This document shows, in pieces, positions 1 to 6,192 of a stretch of DNA of 17,419 nt. Origin of the DNA: Candidatus Brocadiaceae bacterium (GTDB lineage Bacteria > Planctomycetota > MHYJ01 > JACQXL01 > CAKKQI01); assembly GCA_919901895.1 (NCBI GenBank), contig CAKKQI010000341.1, positions 1 through 17,419 on the forward strand, read 5' to 3'. Numbering within the stretch: the stretch's first letter is position 1; the number at the start of each line of letters is the position of its first letter. The notes below the pieces were generated by a model. It did no database searches, had not been told where the DNA came from, and saw nothing but the letters and a program-made list of their open reading frames with translations. Position numbers and translations under genes: made by a program.

Positions 1-603
1 CTGAGCCGGGAAGTCTTTAACCTGGCGGATAATTTCCCGGAAATCCATTCGGTGGCCTTAACCGGCGGCGAGCCGCTGGTCGCCACCGGATTTTTGAGGA
101 ATTTTTTACCGGAATTAAAAAAGAAAAACTTAAAAATCTTTTTGGAAACCAACGGCACGTTACCCGACCAACTAAAAAGTATCCTGGAATTCATTGATAT
201 TATTTCAATGGATATCAAAATACCTTCGGCTGTCGGGCGGGAAGTCGACTGGGATAAGACCGTTGAATTTTTGAATCTCTCGGCTCAACGCGACGCTTCG
301 ACTGGGCTCACCACAAGTGTTTACACAAAAATTCTGGTAACCGGCCAGGAAAAACCGGAGGAATTAACCAGAGCCCGCGCCCTGATTGCCGGGGTAAACA
401 AAAAAATACCGCTGGTGCTTCAGCCGTTCACCCCGATTTTATCGGGAGGCGCGCCAACCGGTAATCATACCAACAACCATCGCTCAAAAAATCACGACGC
501 GCCGTCGCTAACGAAACTCCTGGAAACCTACCAATTTTTCCGGCAGGAACTTTCCGACGTACGCATCATTCCGCAGGTGCATAAAGCAGTGGGCTGGTTA
601 TAA
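1..603 (+). CDS. queE: 7-carboxy-7-deazaguanine synthase-like radical SAM protein (5'-truncated by window edge)
   Basis: This is the C-terminal part of a radical SAM enzyme. The frame is open from base 1, so the true start and the CxxxCxxC iron-sulphur motif lie left of the window. What is visible is the LTGGEPL motif (from about base 58) typical of SAM-binding radical SAM proteins, then LETNGT, then a SMDIKIPS stretch, and near the end LQPFTP and DVRIIPQVHK. That order matches QueE, which makes 7-carboxy-7-deazaguanine from carboxytetrahydropterin in the queuosine/deazapurine pathway. A stretch of about 8 residues (ASTGLTTS, 295-318) and one near APTGNHTNN look like insertions relative to the family pattern I remember. 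The stop at 601-603 abuts the stop of rpiB on the other strand. Other queuosine genes are not in the window. An activating-enzyme or other QueE-like radical SAM role cannot be excluded. Confidence 0.8.
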   Translation: MSREVFNLADNFPEIHSVALTGGEPLVATGFLRNFLPELKKKNLKIFLETNGTLPDQLKSILEFIDIISMDIKIPSAVGREVDWDKTVEFLNLSAQRDASTGLTTSVYTKILVTGQEKPEELTRARALIAGVNKKIPLVLQPFTPILSGGAPTGNHTNNHRSKNHDAPSLTKLLETYQFFRQELSDVRIIPQVHKAVGWL

Positions 604-1047
604 TTAATCAGTTTGCTCAATTTTTTTGATTTTATCAATCCGTTTCTGGTGCCGGCCCCCTTCAAAAGCCGTGACCAGCCAGACTTTGACGATTTCCAGC
701 ATCTGTTCGGTATTGACAATCATTTCCCCCATACAGAGAACGTTGGCATCGTTATGCCGGCGGCTCATCTCGGCCGTAAAAATATCATGAACCGTGGCCG
801 CGCGGACACCCTGGATTTTATTGGCTGAAATACACATTCCTAAGCCGGTTCCGCAGATAAGAATGCCTCTCTGGACTTTCCCGCCGCTGACGGCCTGGGC
901 CACCTTAACCGCGTAATCAGGGTAGTCAACAGCGTCTTCGCTGGCCGGGCCAAAGTCTTTTACGTAATAACCGGATTGTTCCAAAAATTCTTTTATCTTG
1001 CTTTTAGCCGCAACGCCCCGATGGTCAGAAGCAATGGCTATTTTCAT
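604..1047 (-). CDS. rpiB: Ribose-5-phosphate isomerase B
   Basis: RpiB interconverts ribose 5-phosphate and ribulose 5-phosphate in the cytosolic pentose phosphate pathway. The 147-residue length is normal for the RpiB/LacAB family. Visible signatures are IASDHRG at the N-terminus, VDYPDYA, the active-site block GILICGTGLGMCISANK (about residues 61-77) with its Cys, and RRHNDANVLCMG near residue 100. The ATG at 1047 is preceded on the minus strand by GGGAG at a workable spacing. Upstream is the Sua5-phosphatase fusion, 183 bases away with a repeat element between. The same partners (ywlC, ywlE, ywlF) lie together in Bacillus subtilis, so this is a conserved neighbourhood. Its 3' end touches the convergent queE stop, leaving no room for a dedicated terminator. 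Confidence 0.95.
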   Translation of the reverse strand: MKIAIASDHRGVAAKSKIKEFLEQSGYYVKDFGPASEDAVDYPDYAVKVAQAVSGGKVQRGILICGTGLGMCISANKIQGVRAATVHDIFTAEMSRRHNDANVLCMGEMIVNTEQMLEIVKVWLVTAFEGGRHQKRIDKIKKIEQTD

Positions 1048-1060
1048 AAATTTTACTCCC

Positions 1061-1083
1061 TAAATTTTACTTCGCAAAATTTA
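1061..1083. repeat. AT-rich palindrome, copy 1 (upstream of rpiB)
   Basis: TAAATTTT and AAAATTTA form an 8-bp perfect stem around ACTTCGC. Inside, an A.C mismatch and a C:G pair leave a TTC triloop. It sits 14 bases upstream of the rpiB start. It shares the architecture of the palindromes at 3743, 4300, 8098, 9283 and 10553. Confidence 0.7.
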
Positions 1084-1091
1084 GATTCTTT

Positions 1092-1121
1092 ATCATACGT
1101 GTTTAAATTATGCTCTGTTGA
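1092..1121 (-). promoter_or_regulatory. Candidate sigma-70-type promoter for rpiB
   Basis: On the minus strand TCAACA (1121-1116) is followed after 18 bases by TATGAT (1097-1092), about 45 bases before the rpiB start. The -35-like hexamer is the outer end of the 1116-1223 inverted repeat, so the element may supply half of the promoter. The match is imperfect. Confidence 0.3.
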
Positions 1122-1223
1122 AATCCTTGTAGGCACGAATTAATTCGTGCTTCGCACGGTTAAAACGCACGGTTAAAACCGTGCCTACAACCCAAAACGA
1201 ACGAAAACCAGGGGGTTTCAACA
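1116..1223. repeat. 108-bp nested inverted-repeat element A
   Basis: The outer arms 1116-1126 and 1213-1223 (TGTTGAAATCC / GGGTTTCAACA) pair over 11 bp with one T.G wobble. Just inside, TTGTAGGCAC (1127-1136) pairs with GTGCCTACAA (1181-1190). Between them are a perfect 18-bp palindrome (1133-1150), a tandem 13-mer GCACGGTTAAAAC at 1154-1166 and 1167-1179, and a GCACGGTT-AA-AACCGTGC hairpin (1167-1184). No ORF is present. This is consistent with a REP- or MITE-like non-autonomous element. I saw no clear target duplication. Confidence 0.7.
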
Positions 1224-1230
1224 AAACCTA

Positions 1231-2307
1231 TCATTTATAATTTGCCGCTATCTGCTCCAGTCCGCTTTTTATTCTTAAGGCGCACTGGCGATAGGTTTCC
1301 AGGCTGCCTCCGATAGGATCGGTAATATCTTCCCCGGCCGGGTCAAGTAATTTTATTTTATGGGCGGACGAAGCGGCCCATTTTTTAAGCGTCATTAAAT
1401 GCCCCTGTGTCATTGTAAAAACTTCGTCCGCTTCCTCAATCATTGTGAGCGTAACAGGCTGTGATAAATGGCCGGAAATATCGCTGCCGAATTCTTTTAA
1501 CGCGGCGACGGCATTGGAAGTAGCCGGCGCATTATAAATAGCGGCCGTGCCTCCGGAAATTATCCGGTAACCGCTTTTTTCCAGATCTATTTCCTTGATG
1601 CCTGATTTTTGCGAAAGTATTTTTTTAAATAATCCCACCGCCATCGGACTGCGGCAGGTATTGCCGGTGCAAACAAATAAAATCATTTTATAATCCAATT
1701 TCTTTATTTCATCCGGAGTGATAGCCCCGATTCTTAATACTTCCCAATGGCTATCCTCAGCCACCCGCACCACTGTTGATTCGTTCCGGTATTTGGTCGG
1801 ACCGGCCGTGATAATATAATCCACTTTATTTTCAAAAATATTAAACAGGTTTTCTGCCTCAACCGGAGGAGGCGTCCCGGCCGGATTGGCGCTGGAAGCG
1901 ATAATTGAAACATAACTTAAAGCGATTAAATGCCGCGCAATTTTATTATCCGGCAGCCGGAATCCCACCCAGGTTTTATCTGTCCCGTTAAAGCGGGATA
2001 AAATAATAGTTAACGGCCCGGGCCAAAAATAACGCATTAACCGGTGAGCAAACCGGGGAATTTGATTAATATGTTGATAAACTTGGGCGGCCGAGCTGAG
2101 ATGAACCGTAAAAGGGCGGCCGGGCAGACTTTGCTTAATTTCAACCAAGCGGGAAACGGCCGAAGAAATATTAGCATTAGCGCCAATACCGTAAACTGTT
2201 TCGGTTGGAAAAATAACCAACCCGCCTTGCGCCATCACCTGGGCCGGTAATTTCAGTTGCTCCGGTTCGTAATTTTCCGGATATAATTTAATCAGTTTTG
2301 CAGGCAT
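1231..2307 (-). CDS. Fusion: Sua5/YrdC threonylcarbamoyl-AMP synthase + low-molecular-weight protein tyrosine/arginine phosphatase
   Basis: This is one 358-residue frame with two domains. Residues about 10-205 are Sua5/YrdC/YwlC: IFPTETVYGIGANA, then GRPFTVHLS, FWPGPLTIIL and IASSANPAG. The family makes threonylcarbamoyl-AMP for t6A37 in ANN-decoding tRNAs. Residues 208-358 are a low-molecular-weight phosphatase: FVCTGNTCRSPMA gives the C(X)5R loop (C213, R219), and DITDPIG carries the general-acid Asp (about D330). In B. subtilis the equivalents, ywlC and ywlE (an arginine phosphatase), are separate genes near rpiB; here they are joined and rpiB follows. M208 could act as an internal start for a free phosphatase, but I see no good ribosome site before it. 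The gap to the upstream lipoprotein gene is 11 bases, so the two are probably co-transcribed. Phosphatase specificity (Tyr or Arg) cannot be read from the sequence. Confidence 0.9.
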   Translation of the reverse strand: MPAKLIKLYPENYEPEQLKLPAQVMAQGGLVIFPTETVYGIGANANISSAVSRLVEIKQSLPGRPFTVHLSSAAQVYQHINQIPRFAHRLMRYFWPGPLTIILSRFNGTDKTWVGFRLPDNKIARHLIALSYVSIIASSANPAGTPPPVEAENLFNIFENKVDYIITAGPTKYRNESTVVRVAEDSHWEVLRIGAITPDEIKKLDYKMILFVCTGNTCRSPMAVGLFKKILSQKSGIKEIDLEKSGYRIISGGTAAIYNAPATSNAVAALKEFGSDISGHLSQPVTLTMIEEADEVFTMTQGHLMTLKKWAASSAHKIKLLDPAGEDITDPIGGSLETYRQCALRIKSGLEQIAANYK

Positions 2308-2318
2308 TGTAAACGAAT

Positions 2319-3578
2319 CTATTTTTTCCCCTTGCCCTTTTTCTTTTCCTTATCATTATCTTCGTCTTGGTCTCGTTCTTCTTTTTTCTTTTCTTCTTTA
2401 TTTTCTTCTTGTTTCTTTTCCTTCTTTTCTACTTTTGTTTCCTCTTTTTTCTTTTCATCGGAGCGGCTATCTTTCGCCTGAGGCAAAGCCGGTTGTTTCA
2501 GGTCTTCTTTATGTTCTTTTTTCTGGCGATAAAAATCTTCTTTTTTGGAATGAGTATCTTTTATCCGGACCGGTTGCTCGGTTCCGGTTCGATCGGGATG
2601 AACTTTTTCTCCACGGCGATAGGTTCGGACCAGATGTTTTTCATCCATTCCCTGGCGGCGGGAATTAATAATTTCTTCCGGTGCTATCCGGCAGGCCTCG
2701 CTGGTTCCTTTAAAACGAATCAAATGAACAATTTCTTCATTAGATAAATCTACCCTCTGTGGACTGGTCCGGTAATATCCGTAAGCCCGTCCGTAAGGAG
2801 GACCGATTTCTACTGTTTCCGGAAGATCGACAAAAAATACAGACGGGGCCAATCTTAATTTAGTAAACGCAATCTGAGACCAGGAATAGCGGCCGACTGT
2901 ATACCAGCGGGCAATGATAAACGGATTATAGTTGGCATAACGGGCTAAATAGATAATAATAATCGTATCCTCTGTGCTGCATCCCAAACTTCTTAATTCC
3001 GCCACGACCTCGTAACCAAACCCGTAATGGTCGCACCAAGTAATCTCCAGATCATCCAGTTCATACTGTAATACTTCCGTGCCGGCTTCAGGCGGGTCAG
3101 CCACGCCAGGATTTCTGGTCAAGACCTTAACAATTTCTTTAGTATGTTTTTCAGACAGTCCGAATTGGTCCAGATTGTTGGAGAAATAAATTTTGGCGCT
3201 GTGGGTTAAGGTAGGATTGTTAGCCATGACCTGCAAGATATCTTCCGGTTCCCAATGCTTATGAACGAATTCCTGGCTGGTAATAATATTAATTAAATGA
3301 ACTTGTTCATGGGCGGTCAGATTCGGCCGGCTGGCGATTTGTTTAAAGGTATTGGTTTTGACTTGAGATGCTTCCAGTTGGGCGGCGGCCAGCATATCAG
3401 CGCAGGTCGGTCCGCATTTAACCCTGGTTACTTTGCGAATAATCCGGGGCGGTTCATAAACCCGGCGGCTGGTCGTGATGGAATCGAAATCATCATCCAC
3501 CAGAATCATACAACCTAACAAAGCAACCAAACAAATCATAGATAAACAGATGGCGAGCCCTTTTCTTAACGTACGCAT
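2319..3578 (-). CDS. Hypothetical lipoprotein with Lys/Glu-rich C-terminal tail
   Basis: I do not recognise this family. The 419-residue product starts with a basic MRTLRK, then a hydrophobic stretch ending in VALLGC, a good type II lipobox with Cys23, so export and lipid anchoring are likely. Residues about 50-330 look alpha-helical and globular. Two segments seem to repeat a unit: one around STEDTIIIIYLARY to SWSQIAFTKLRLAP, the other around SNEEIVHLIRFK to PEEIINSRRQG. A GPPYGRAYGYY stretch lies between them. From about residue 340 to the end the chain is almost all K, E, D, Q and R, so it is disordered and highly charged. The start is supported by a strong AAGGAGG site 5 bases before ATG. 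It lies 53 bases downstream of tRNA-Ala and 11 bases before the Sua5 fusion. Confidence 0.8.
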   Translation of the reverse strand: MRTLRKGLAICLSMICLVALLGCMILVDDDFDSITTSRRVYEPPRIIRKVTRVKCGPTCADMLAAAQLEASQVKTNTFKQIASRPNLTAHEQVHLINIITSQEFVHKHWEPEDILQVMANNPTLTHSAKIYFSNNLDQFGLSEKHTKEIVKVLTRNPGVADPPEAGTEVLQYELDDLEITWCDHYGFGYEVVAELRSLGCSTEDTIIIIYLARYANYNPFIIARWYTVGRYSWSQIAFTKLRLAPSVFFVDLPETVEIGPPYGRAYGYYRTSPQRVDLSNEEIVHLIRFKGTSEACRIAPEEIINSRRQGMDEKHLVRTYRRGEKVHPDRTGTEQPVRIKDTHSKKEDFYRQKKEHKEDLKQPALPQAKDSRSDEKKKEETKVEKKEKKQEENKEEKKKEERDQDEDNDKEKKKGKGKK

Positions 3579-3631
3579 TCCTTCCTCCTTTAGCCAGAAG
3601 ACTAATCCGTCCTTTGGTAGAAAAAGTTATT

Positions 3632-3707
3632 TGGTGGAGGTGAGGGGATTTGAACCCCTGACCTGCTGATTGCGAACCAGCCGCTCTCCCAGCTGAGCTA
3701 CACCCCC
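3632..3707 (-). tRNA. tRNA-Ala(CGC)
   Basis: On the minus strand the acceptor GGGGGTG (3707-3701) pairs with CACCTCC (3642-3636), with a G3.U70 wobble, the alanine identity element. The anticodon stem GCTGG/TCAGC encloses loop TTCGCAA, anticodon CGC. The T-arm has GGTTCAAATC. CCA is encoded at 3634-3632. No terminator hairpin follows, so read-through into the lipoprotein gene is possible. Confidence 0.95.
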
Positions 3708-3742
3708 TATAAAAATTTTCTTACAAAAAATTTTCATCCAAA

Positions 3743-3767
3743 ATAAATTTTGCAAAGCACAATTTAT
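3743..3767. repeat. AT-rich palindrome, copy 2 (directly 3' of tRNA-Val(CAC))
   Basis: ATAAATTTTGC and GCACAATTTAT form an 11-bp stem with one mismatch and an AAA triloop. The arm overlaps the last base of the encoded CCA of tRNA-Val(CAC), so the hairpin would form directly at the mature tRNA end. Confidence 0.6.
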
Positions 3768-3843
3768 GGTGGGCAGTACAGGATTTGAACCTGTGGCCCC
3801 TTGGGTGTGATCCAAGTGCTCTACCGGGCTGAGCTAACTGCCC
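3767..3843 (-). tRNA. tRNA-Val(CAC)
   Basis: The acceptor GGGCAGT (3843-3837) pairs with ACTGCCC (3777-3771). The D-arm is AGCTCAG...GAGC. The anticodon stem CTTGG/CCAAG encloses ATCACAC, anticodon CAC, with U33 present and an unusual A at position 32. The T-arm has GGTTCAAATC, A73 is at 3770, and CCA is encoded at 3769-3767. Confidence 0.93.
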
Positions 3844-3863
3844 TACAAATTTTTTTTATAATT

Positions 3864-4016
3864 TTACTTAGTGCCTGATTTTTCTCTACGGATAATGTAA
3901 TGTATACCTTTAGCGGCAATAGAATCAAGTGACAATAAAAAGCATAGGATAATCCAATCGTGAGGTGTATCTACAATCTTGGTGAGTTTCAGGATAACAA
4001 ACAAAATTGTACCCAT
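3864..4016 (-). CDS. Small 50-aa hypothetical protein, possibly membrane-associated
   Basis: This ORF lies between tRNA-Val(CAC) and the tRNA-like remnant. It starts ATG at 4016, preceded on the minus strand by AAGGGGGT with 6 bases of spacing, an excellent ribosome site, and it stops with TAA at 3866-3864. The protein starts MGTILFVILK, has a second hydrophobic stretch WIILCFLLSL around residues 21-30, and ends in a basic tail (HYIIRREKSGTK). The N-terminal half alternates hydrophobic runs with Lys and Asp/His, so a short membrane or holin-like protein is possible. I do not recognise the family. The strong Shine-Dalgarno match is the main support. It would be co-transcribed with the tRNA genes unless it has its own promoter. 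Confidence 0.5.
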   Translation of the reverse strand: MGTILFVILKLTKIVDTPHDWIILCFLLSLDSIAAKGIHYIIRREKSGTK

Positions 4017-4093
4017 AGGCTACCCCCTTAATACAAATTTTAAATATTTATGTCTTCGCTGCAAAAATACGAAGTATCCCGACAGCCGCCGGA

Positions 4094-4152
4094 ATGACCC
4101 TCTGCGTGTCGTTCCGATATTACATCGGGGCTAATCGGGCTGAACTAACTCT
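4094..4152 (-). pseudogene. Degenerate tRNA-Val-like remnant with hairpin insert
   Basis: On the minus strand this reads GTTAGTTCAGCCCGATTAG, which differs at only a few positions from the D-arm of the intact tRNA-Val(GAC). After a hairpin (CCGAT-ATTAC-ATCGG on the plus strand) comes CGACACGCAGAGGGTCA, close to its anticodon-variable region. Neither acceptor stem survives. The remainder around 4085-4115 is an imperfect inverted repeat (CGGAATGAC / GTCGTTCCG). The second similarity could be chance in a dispersed repeat. Confidence 0.4.
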
Positions 4153-4159
4153 TCTAAAA

Positions 4160-4237
4160 TGGTGGGCGGTACAGGATTCGAACCTGTGACCCCTTGCGTG
4201 TCGAGCAAGTGCTCTAACCGGACTGAGCTAACCGCCC
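4160..4237 (-). tRNA. tRNA-Val(GAC) with C at position 33
   Basis: The acceptor GGGCGGT (4237-4231) pairs with ACCGCCC (4170-4164). The anticodon stem CTTGC/GCAAG encloses TCGACAC, so anticodon GAC with C, not the near-universal U, at position 33. The T-arm has GGTTCGAATC, A73 is at 4163, and CCA is encoded at 4162-4160. All arms otherwise pair well. Confidence 0.9.
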
Positions 4238-4254
4238 TTTAATAGGGAATCATT

Positions 4255-4299
4255 GCGGTTAGCGAAGTCCCGACCTTTCGGGGCTAAGATAACCGCCCT
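4255..4299 (-). repeat. Hairpin carrying a second copy of the tRNA-Val(GAC) 5' end
   Basis: On the minus strand AGGGCGGTTATCTTAGCC (from 4299) repeats the first 18 or so bases of tRNA-Val(GAC) with about three differences. TAACCGCCCT occurs at 4229-4238 and again at 4290-4299. The segment also folds: GCGGTTA (4255-4261) pairs with TAACCGC (4290-4296), with an inner CCCGA/TCGGG stem (4269-4273 / 4278-4282). It could be a tRNA-end duplication or a repeat that captured the tRNA end. Confidence 0.45.
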
Positions 4300-4328
4300 A
4301 TAAAAATTTTCCACGGGAAAATTTTTAT
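4300..4328. repeat. AT-rich palindrome, copy 3
   Basis: A perfect 13-bp stem, ATAAAAATTTTCC / GGAAAATTTTTAT, with an ACG triloop. It is the longest copy in the window and lies between the tRNA cluster and the divergent 4424 gene. Confidence 0.8.
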
Positions 4329-4342
4329 GCTTATAGAAAGAT

Positions 4343-4369
4343 TTTATACTAATTTATATGGCAAATCAA
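4343..4369 (-). promoter_or_regulatory. Candidate promoter for the tRNA cluster
   Basis: On the minus strand TTGATT (4369-4364) is followed after 15 bases by TATAAA (4348-4343). The spacing is short, so support is weak, but it is the best match upstream of tRNA-Val(GAC). Confidence 0.3.
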
Positions 4370-4386
4370 GAATAATTATAAAAAGT

Positions 4387-4415
4387 TTGTGGTAACGCCT
4401 TGAAAACATTATAAA
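4387..4415 (+). promoter_or_regulatory. Promoter for the 4424 gene, probably giving a leaderless mRNA
   Basis: TTGTGG (4387-4392), 17 bases, then TATAAA (4410-4415). The ATG begins 8 bases after the -10 box, and no Shine-Dalgarno sequence is present, so the transcript would start at or next to the start codon. Confidence 0.5.
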
Positions 4416-4423
4416 ATATACGA

Positions 4424-5392
4424 ATGTTGAACAATATTCTTGCGATAAAAATTCCGTTCAAATATGTTTTAAATATAATTTTAGGCGTCACCGCTTTTCT
4501 GACGCTCGCCCCTTATCTGGCAAAACTTTGGTGGGCATTAGAACTCACCTGCCATTTCCGTGTTCAATATTTTATTGTCCTACTGATAATTTTTTCAATT
4601 AATCTCTTCGGGAAAAAACGGAAAATAACGGCGCTGGCCGGTAGTTTTGCGTTAATTAATTTAGTTCTAATATTACCGATATACTGGCCAGCCCAAAAAG
4701 TAAACTTCTCACCAACAACTGAATCAATAAAAATTATTTATGCCAATGTTTTTACTTCTAATACCCGAACGGATAGATTTAACAAAATGATTGGTCGCGA
4801 GAAACCGGACATCATCGTGTTATCGGAAATTAATGATCGCTGGGTAGAACAATTAAGTTATCTGGAATCAGAATTTATCTTTTCCAGAAAATTTCCCAGA
4901 GCGGATAATTTCGGCCTTGGCCTATACAGTAAAATTCCGTTAAACGAATTTAATAAACTATATCTAAGCCCGGCCAGGATCCCCGCTCTGCGCGCCACTT
5001 TTCATCTTAATAACCAACCGATTACTTTACTGGGAATTCATCCTTTGCCGCCGGTCAACAAGCCGTATTTTGACGACCGGAACGAACAATTAAAACAAGC
5101 AGCCGAAGAAATCATTAGAATTACTAATCCGGTTATTTTAATCGGAGATTTTAACACAACCGGCTGGTCTCCTTATTTTAGAGAATTGATTCAAAGAACC
5201 GGGTTGAAAGATTCCCGGAATGGTTTCGGGTTGCAACCGACCTGGCCCACTTTTATACCACCGTTGTTAATTCCGGTAGACCACTGTTTGGTCAGTCCGG
5301 AAATAATTATTGAAGATAGAAGAACCGGTCCTGATATAGGCTCGGACCATTATCCAATAATTGTAGAAGTGGGGTTTGAAAAACAAAAATAA
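4424..5392 (+). CDS. Membrane-anchored endonuclease/exonuclease/phosphatase (EEP) family protein
   Basis: The 322-residue protein has three hydrophobic segments at about residues 13-33, 47-62 and 70-88, then an EEP (DNase I-like) domain to the end. Catalytic landmarks are in order: YANVF (N108), LSEIND (E135), GIHPLPP (H206), GDFN (D242, N244), PVDHC (D286, H287) and GSDHYPI (D308, H309). The active site therefore looks intact. The family hydrolyses phosphodiester or phosphomonoester bonds in nucleic acids, phospholipids or inositol phosphates. The membrane anchor resembles bacterial EEP proteins with an extracytoplasmic or membrane-facing domain, but the substrate cannot be told. It stands alone on the plus strand and runs toward birA, ending 8 bases from that gene's stop. 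Nearest-neighbour genes give no pathway clue. Confidence 0.85.
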   Translation: MLNNILAIKIPFKYVLNIILGVTAFLTLAPYLAKLWWALELTCHFRVQYFIVLLIIFSINLFGKKRKITALAGSFALINLVLILPIYWPAQKVNFSPTTESIKIIYANVFTSNTRTDRFNKMIGREKPDIIVLSEINDRWVEQLSYLESEFIFSRKFPRADNFGLGLYSKIPLNEFNKLYLSPARIPALRATFHLNNQPITLLGIHPLPPVNKPYFDDRNEQLKQAAEEIIRITNPVILIGDFNTTGWSPYFRELIQRTGLKDSRNGFGLQPTWPTFIPPLLIPVDHCLVSPEIIIEDRRTGPDIGSDHYPIIVEVGFEKQK

Positions 5393-5400
5393 GGCAGACG

Positions 5401-6186
5401 TTATTTTAACCGAATCATTTCCACGTCTTCGCTGCGTAATAATTTTACTATTTTACCGGATTGTTTAAGCGAAATACCTTTAACCGGGTCTAAGCCGACT
5501 ACTTCACCTTCAAATTGTCTTTCTTTAGTTTTGACGATTACCTGTTTTCCTGTCAGGGCGCACATTTTGCGCCAGGCCGCGGTAACCGCTTCATAATCCT
5601 GAATTCTTATTTTATAATACCAGTTGTCCAGATAAGTTAAAAGGTCGCTGGTTAAAGATTCCTGATCAACTTCCTGATTTTTTTCTATGGCCACGGAAGT
5701 GGTAACATCCTTAAGATCGGACGGGATTTCATTTTGTTTTAGATTAACGTTCAGGCCTATTCCCAGCACCATCATTTCCGGTTTATGCCCGAGGTATTTT
5801 GTTTCCAGGATAATACCGGCAATTTTTTTATTATTAATCATCACATCATTAGGCCAGCGGATAAAAGCATTAAGATTCATTTTTTCCCTGAGCATCTCAC
5901 AGGCAGCAATGGCGCCGGTAATCATCAGAATAGAAGTTTTTTCAATCGGCAGATCCGGTTTAAGAATTATTGACATCCAGATACCTTGGCCGGCCGGGGC
6001 GAACCAGGTCCGTCCGAAACGACCACGGCCTTTGAGTTGCTCGCCGGCCAGGATAACCGTTCCTTCGGTTGCCCCACGCGACACCTCCAACCAGGCTAGA
6101 TCATTAGTGGAAGTAGCCATTTTAAAATACAGAACTTTCCGACCGATAATTTTAGTGTCTAAATTAGTGAGCGATTCATTTTCCAT
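5401..6186 (-). CDS. birA: Biotin--[acetyl-CoA-carboxylase] ligase
   Basis: BirA activates biotin with ATP and attaches it to the lysine of biotin carboxyl carrier domains. The 261-residue protein has MATSTNDLAW, the biotin/ATP loop KGRGRFGRTW (about residues 52-61), then GIWMSIIL, RWPNDVMIN with KKIAGIILET, and GIGLNVN. The C-terminal SH3-like domain (ALTGKQVIV ... GLDPVKGI) is present. There is no N-terminal helix-turn-helix, so it is a monofunctional class I ligase, not a repressor. The ATG at 6186 is preferred because the family motif IGRKVLYF starts soon after it. There is no Shine-Dalgarno sequence. It follows nadC by 61 bases. The biotinylated target is not in the window. Confidence 0.93.
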   Translation of the reverse strand: MENESLTNLDTKIIGRKVLYFKMATSTNDLAWLEVSRGATEGTVILAGEQLKGRGRFGRTWFAPAGQGIWMSIILKPDLPIEKTSILMITGAIAACEMLREKMNLNAFIRWPNDVMINNKKIAGIILETKYLGHKPEMMVLGIGLNVNLKQNEIPSDLKDVTTSVAIEKNQEVDQESLTSDLLTYLDNWYYKIRIQDYEAVTAAWRKMCALTGKQVIVKTKERQFEGEVVGLDPVKGISLKQSGKIVKLLRSEDVEMIRLK

Positions 6187-6192
6187 AAATTT

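Noticed and set aside
1116-1223. CRISPR array (tandem 13-mer and palindromes)
   Set aside because: Only two adjacent copies with no spacers and no cas genes; the nested inverted-repeat explanation fits better.
2367-2747. Phe/Leu-rich ORF (+) looking like a membrane protein
   Set aside because: It is the antisense of the Lys/Glu-rich tail of the lipoprotein gene; poly-pyrimidine DNA always reads as Phe/Leu.
3864-4016. TGA recoding or unusual genetic code in the window
   Set aside because: TGA terminates nadC, the FHA gene and the glycosyltransferase at normal family lengths.
4326-4394. 22-codon ORF (+) starting in the palindrome arm
   Set aside because: No ribosome site, very short, and overlaps the promoter region of the EEP gene.
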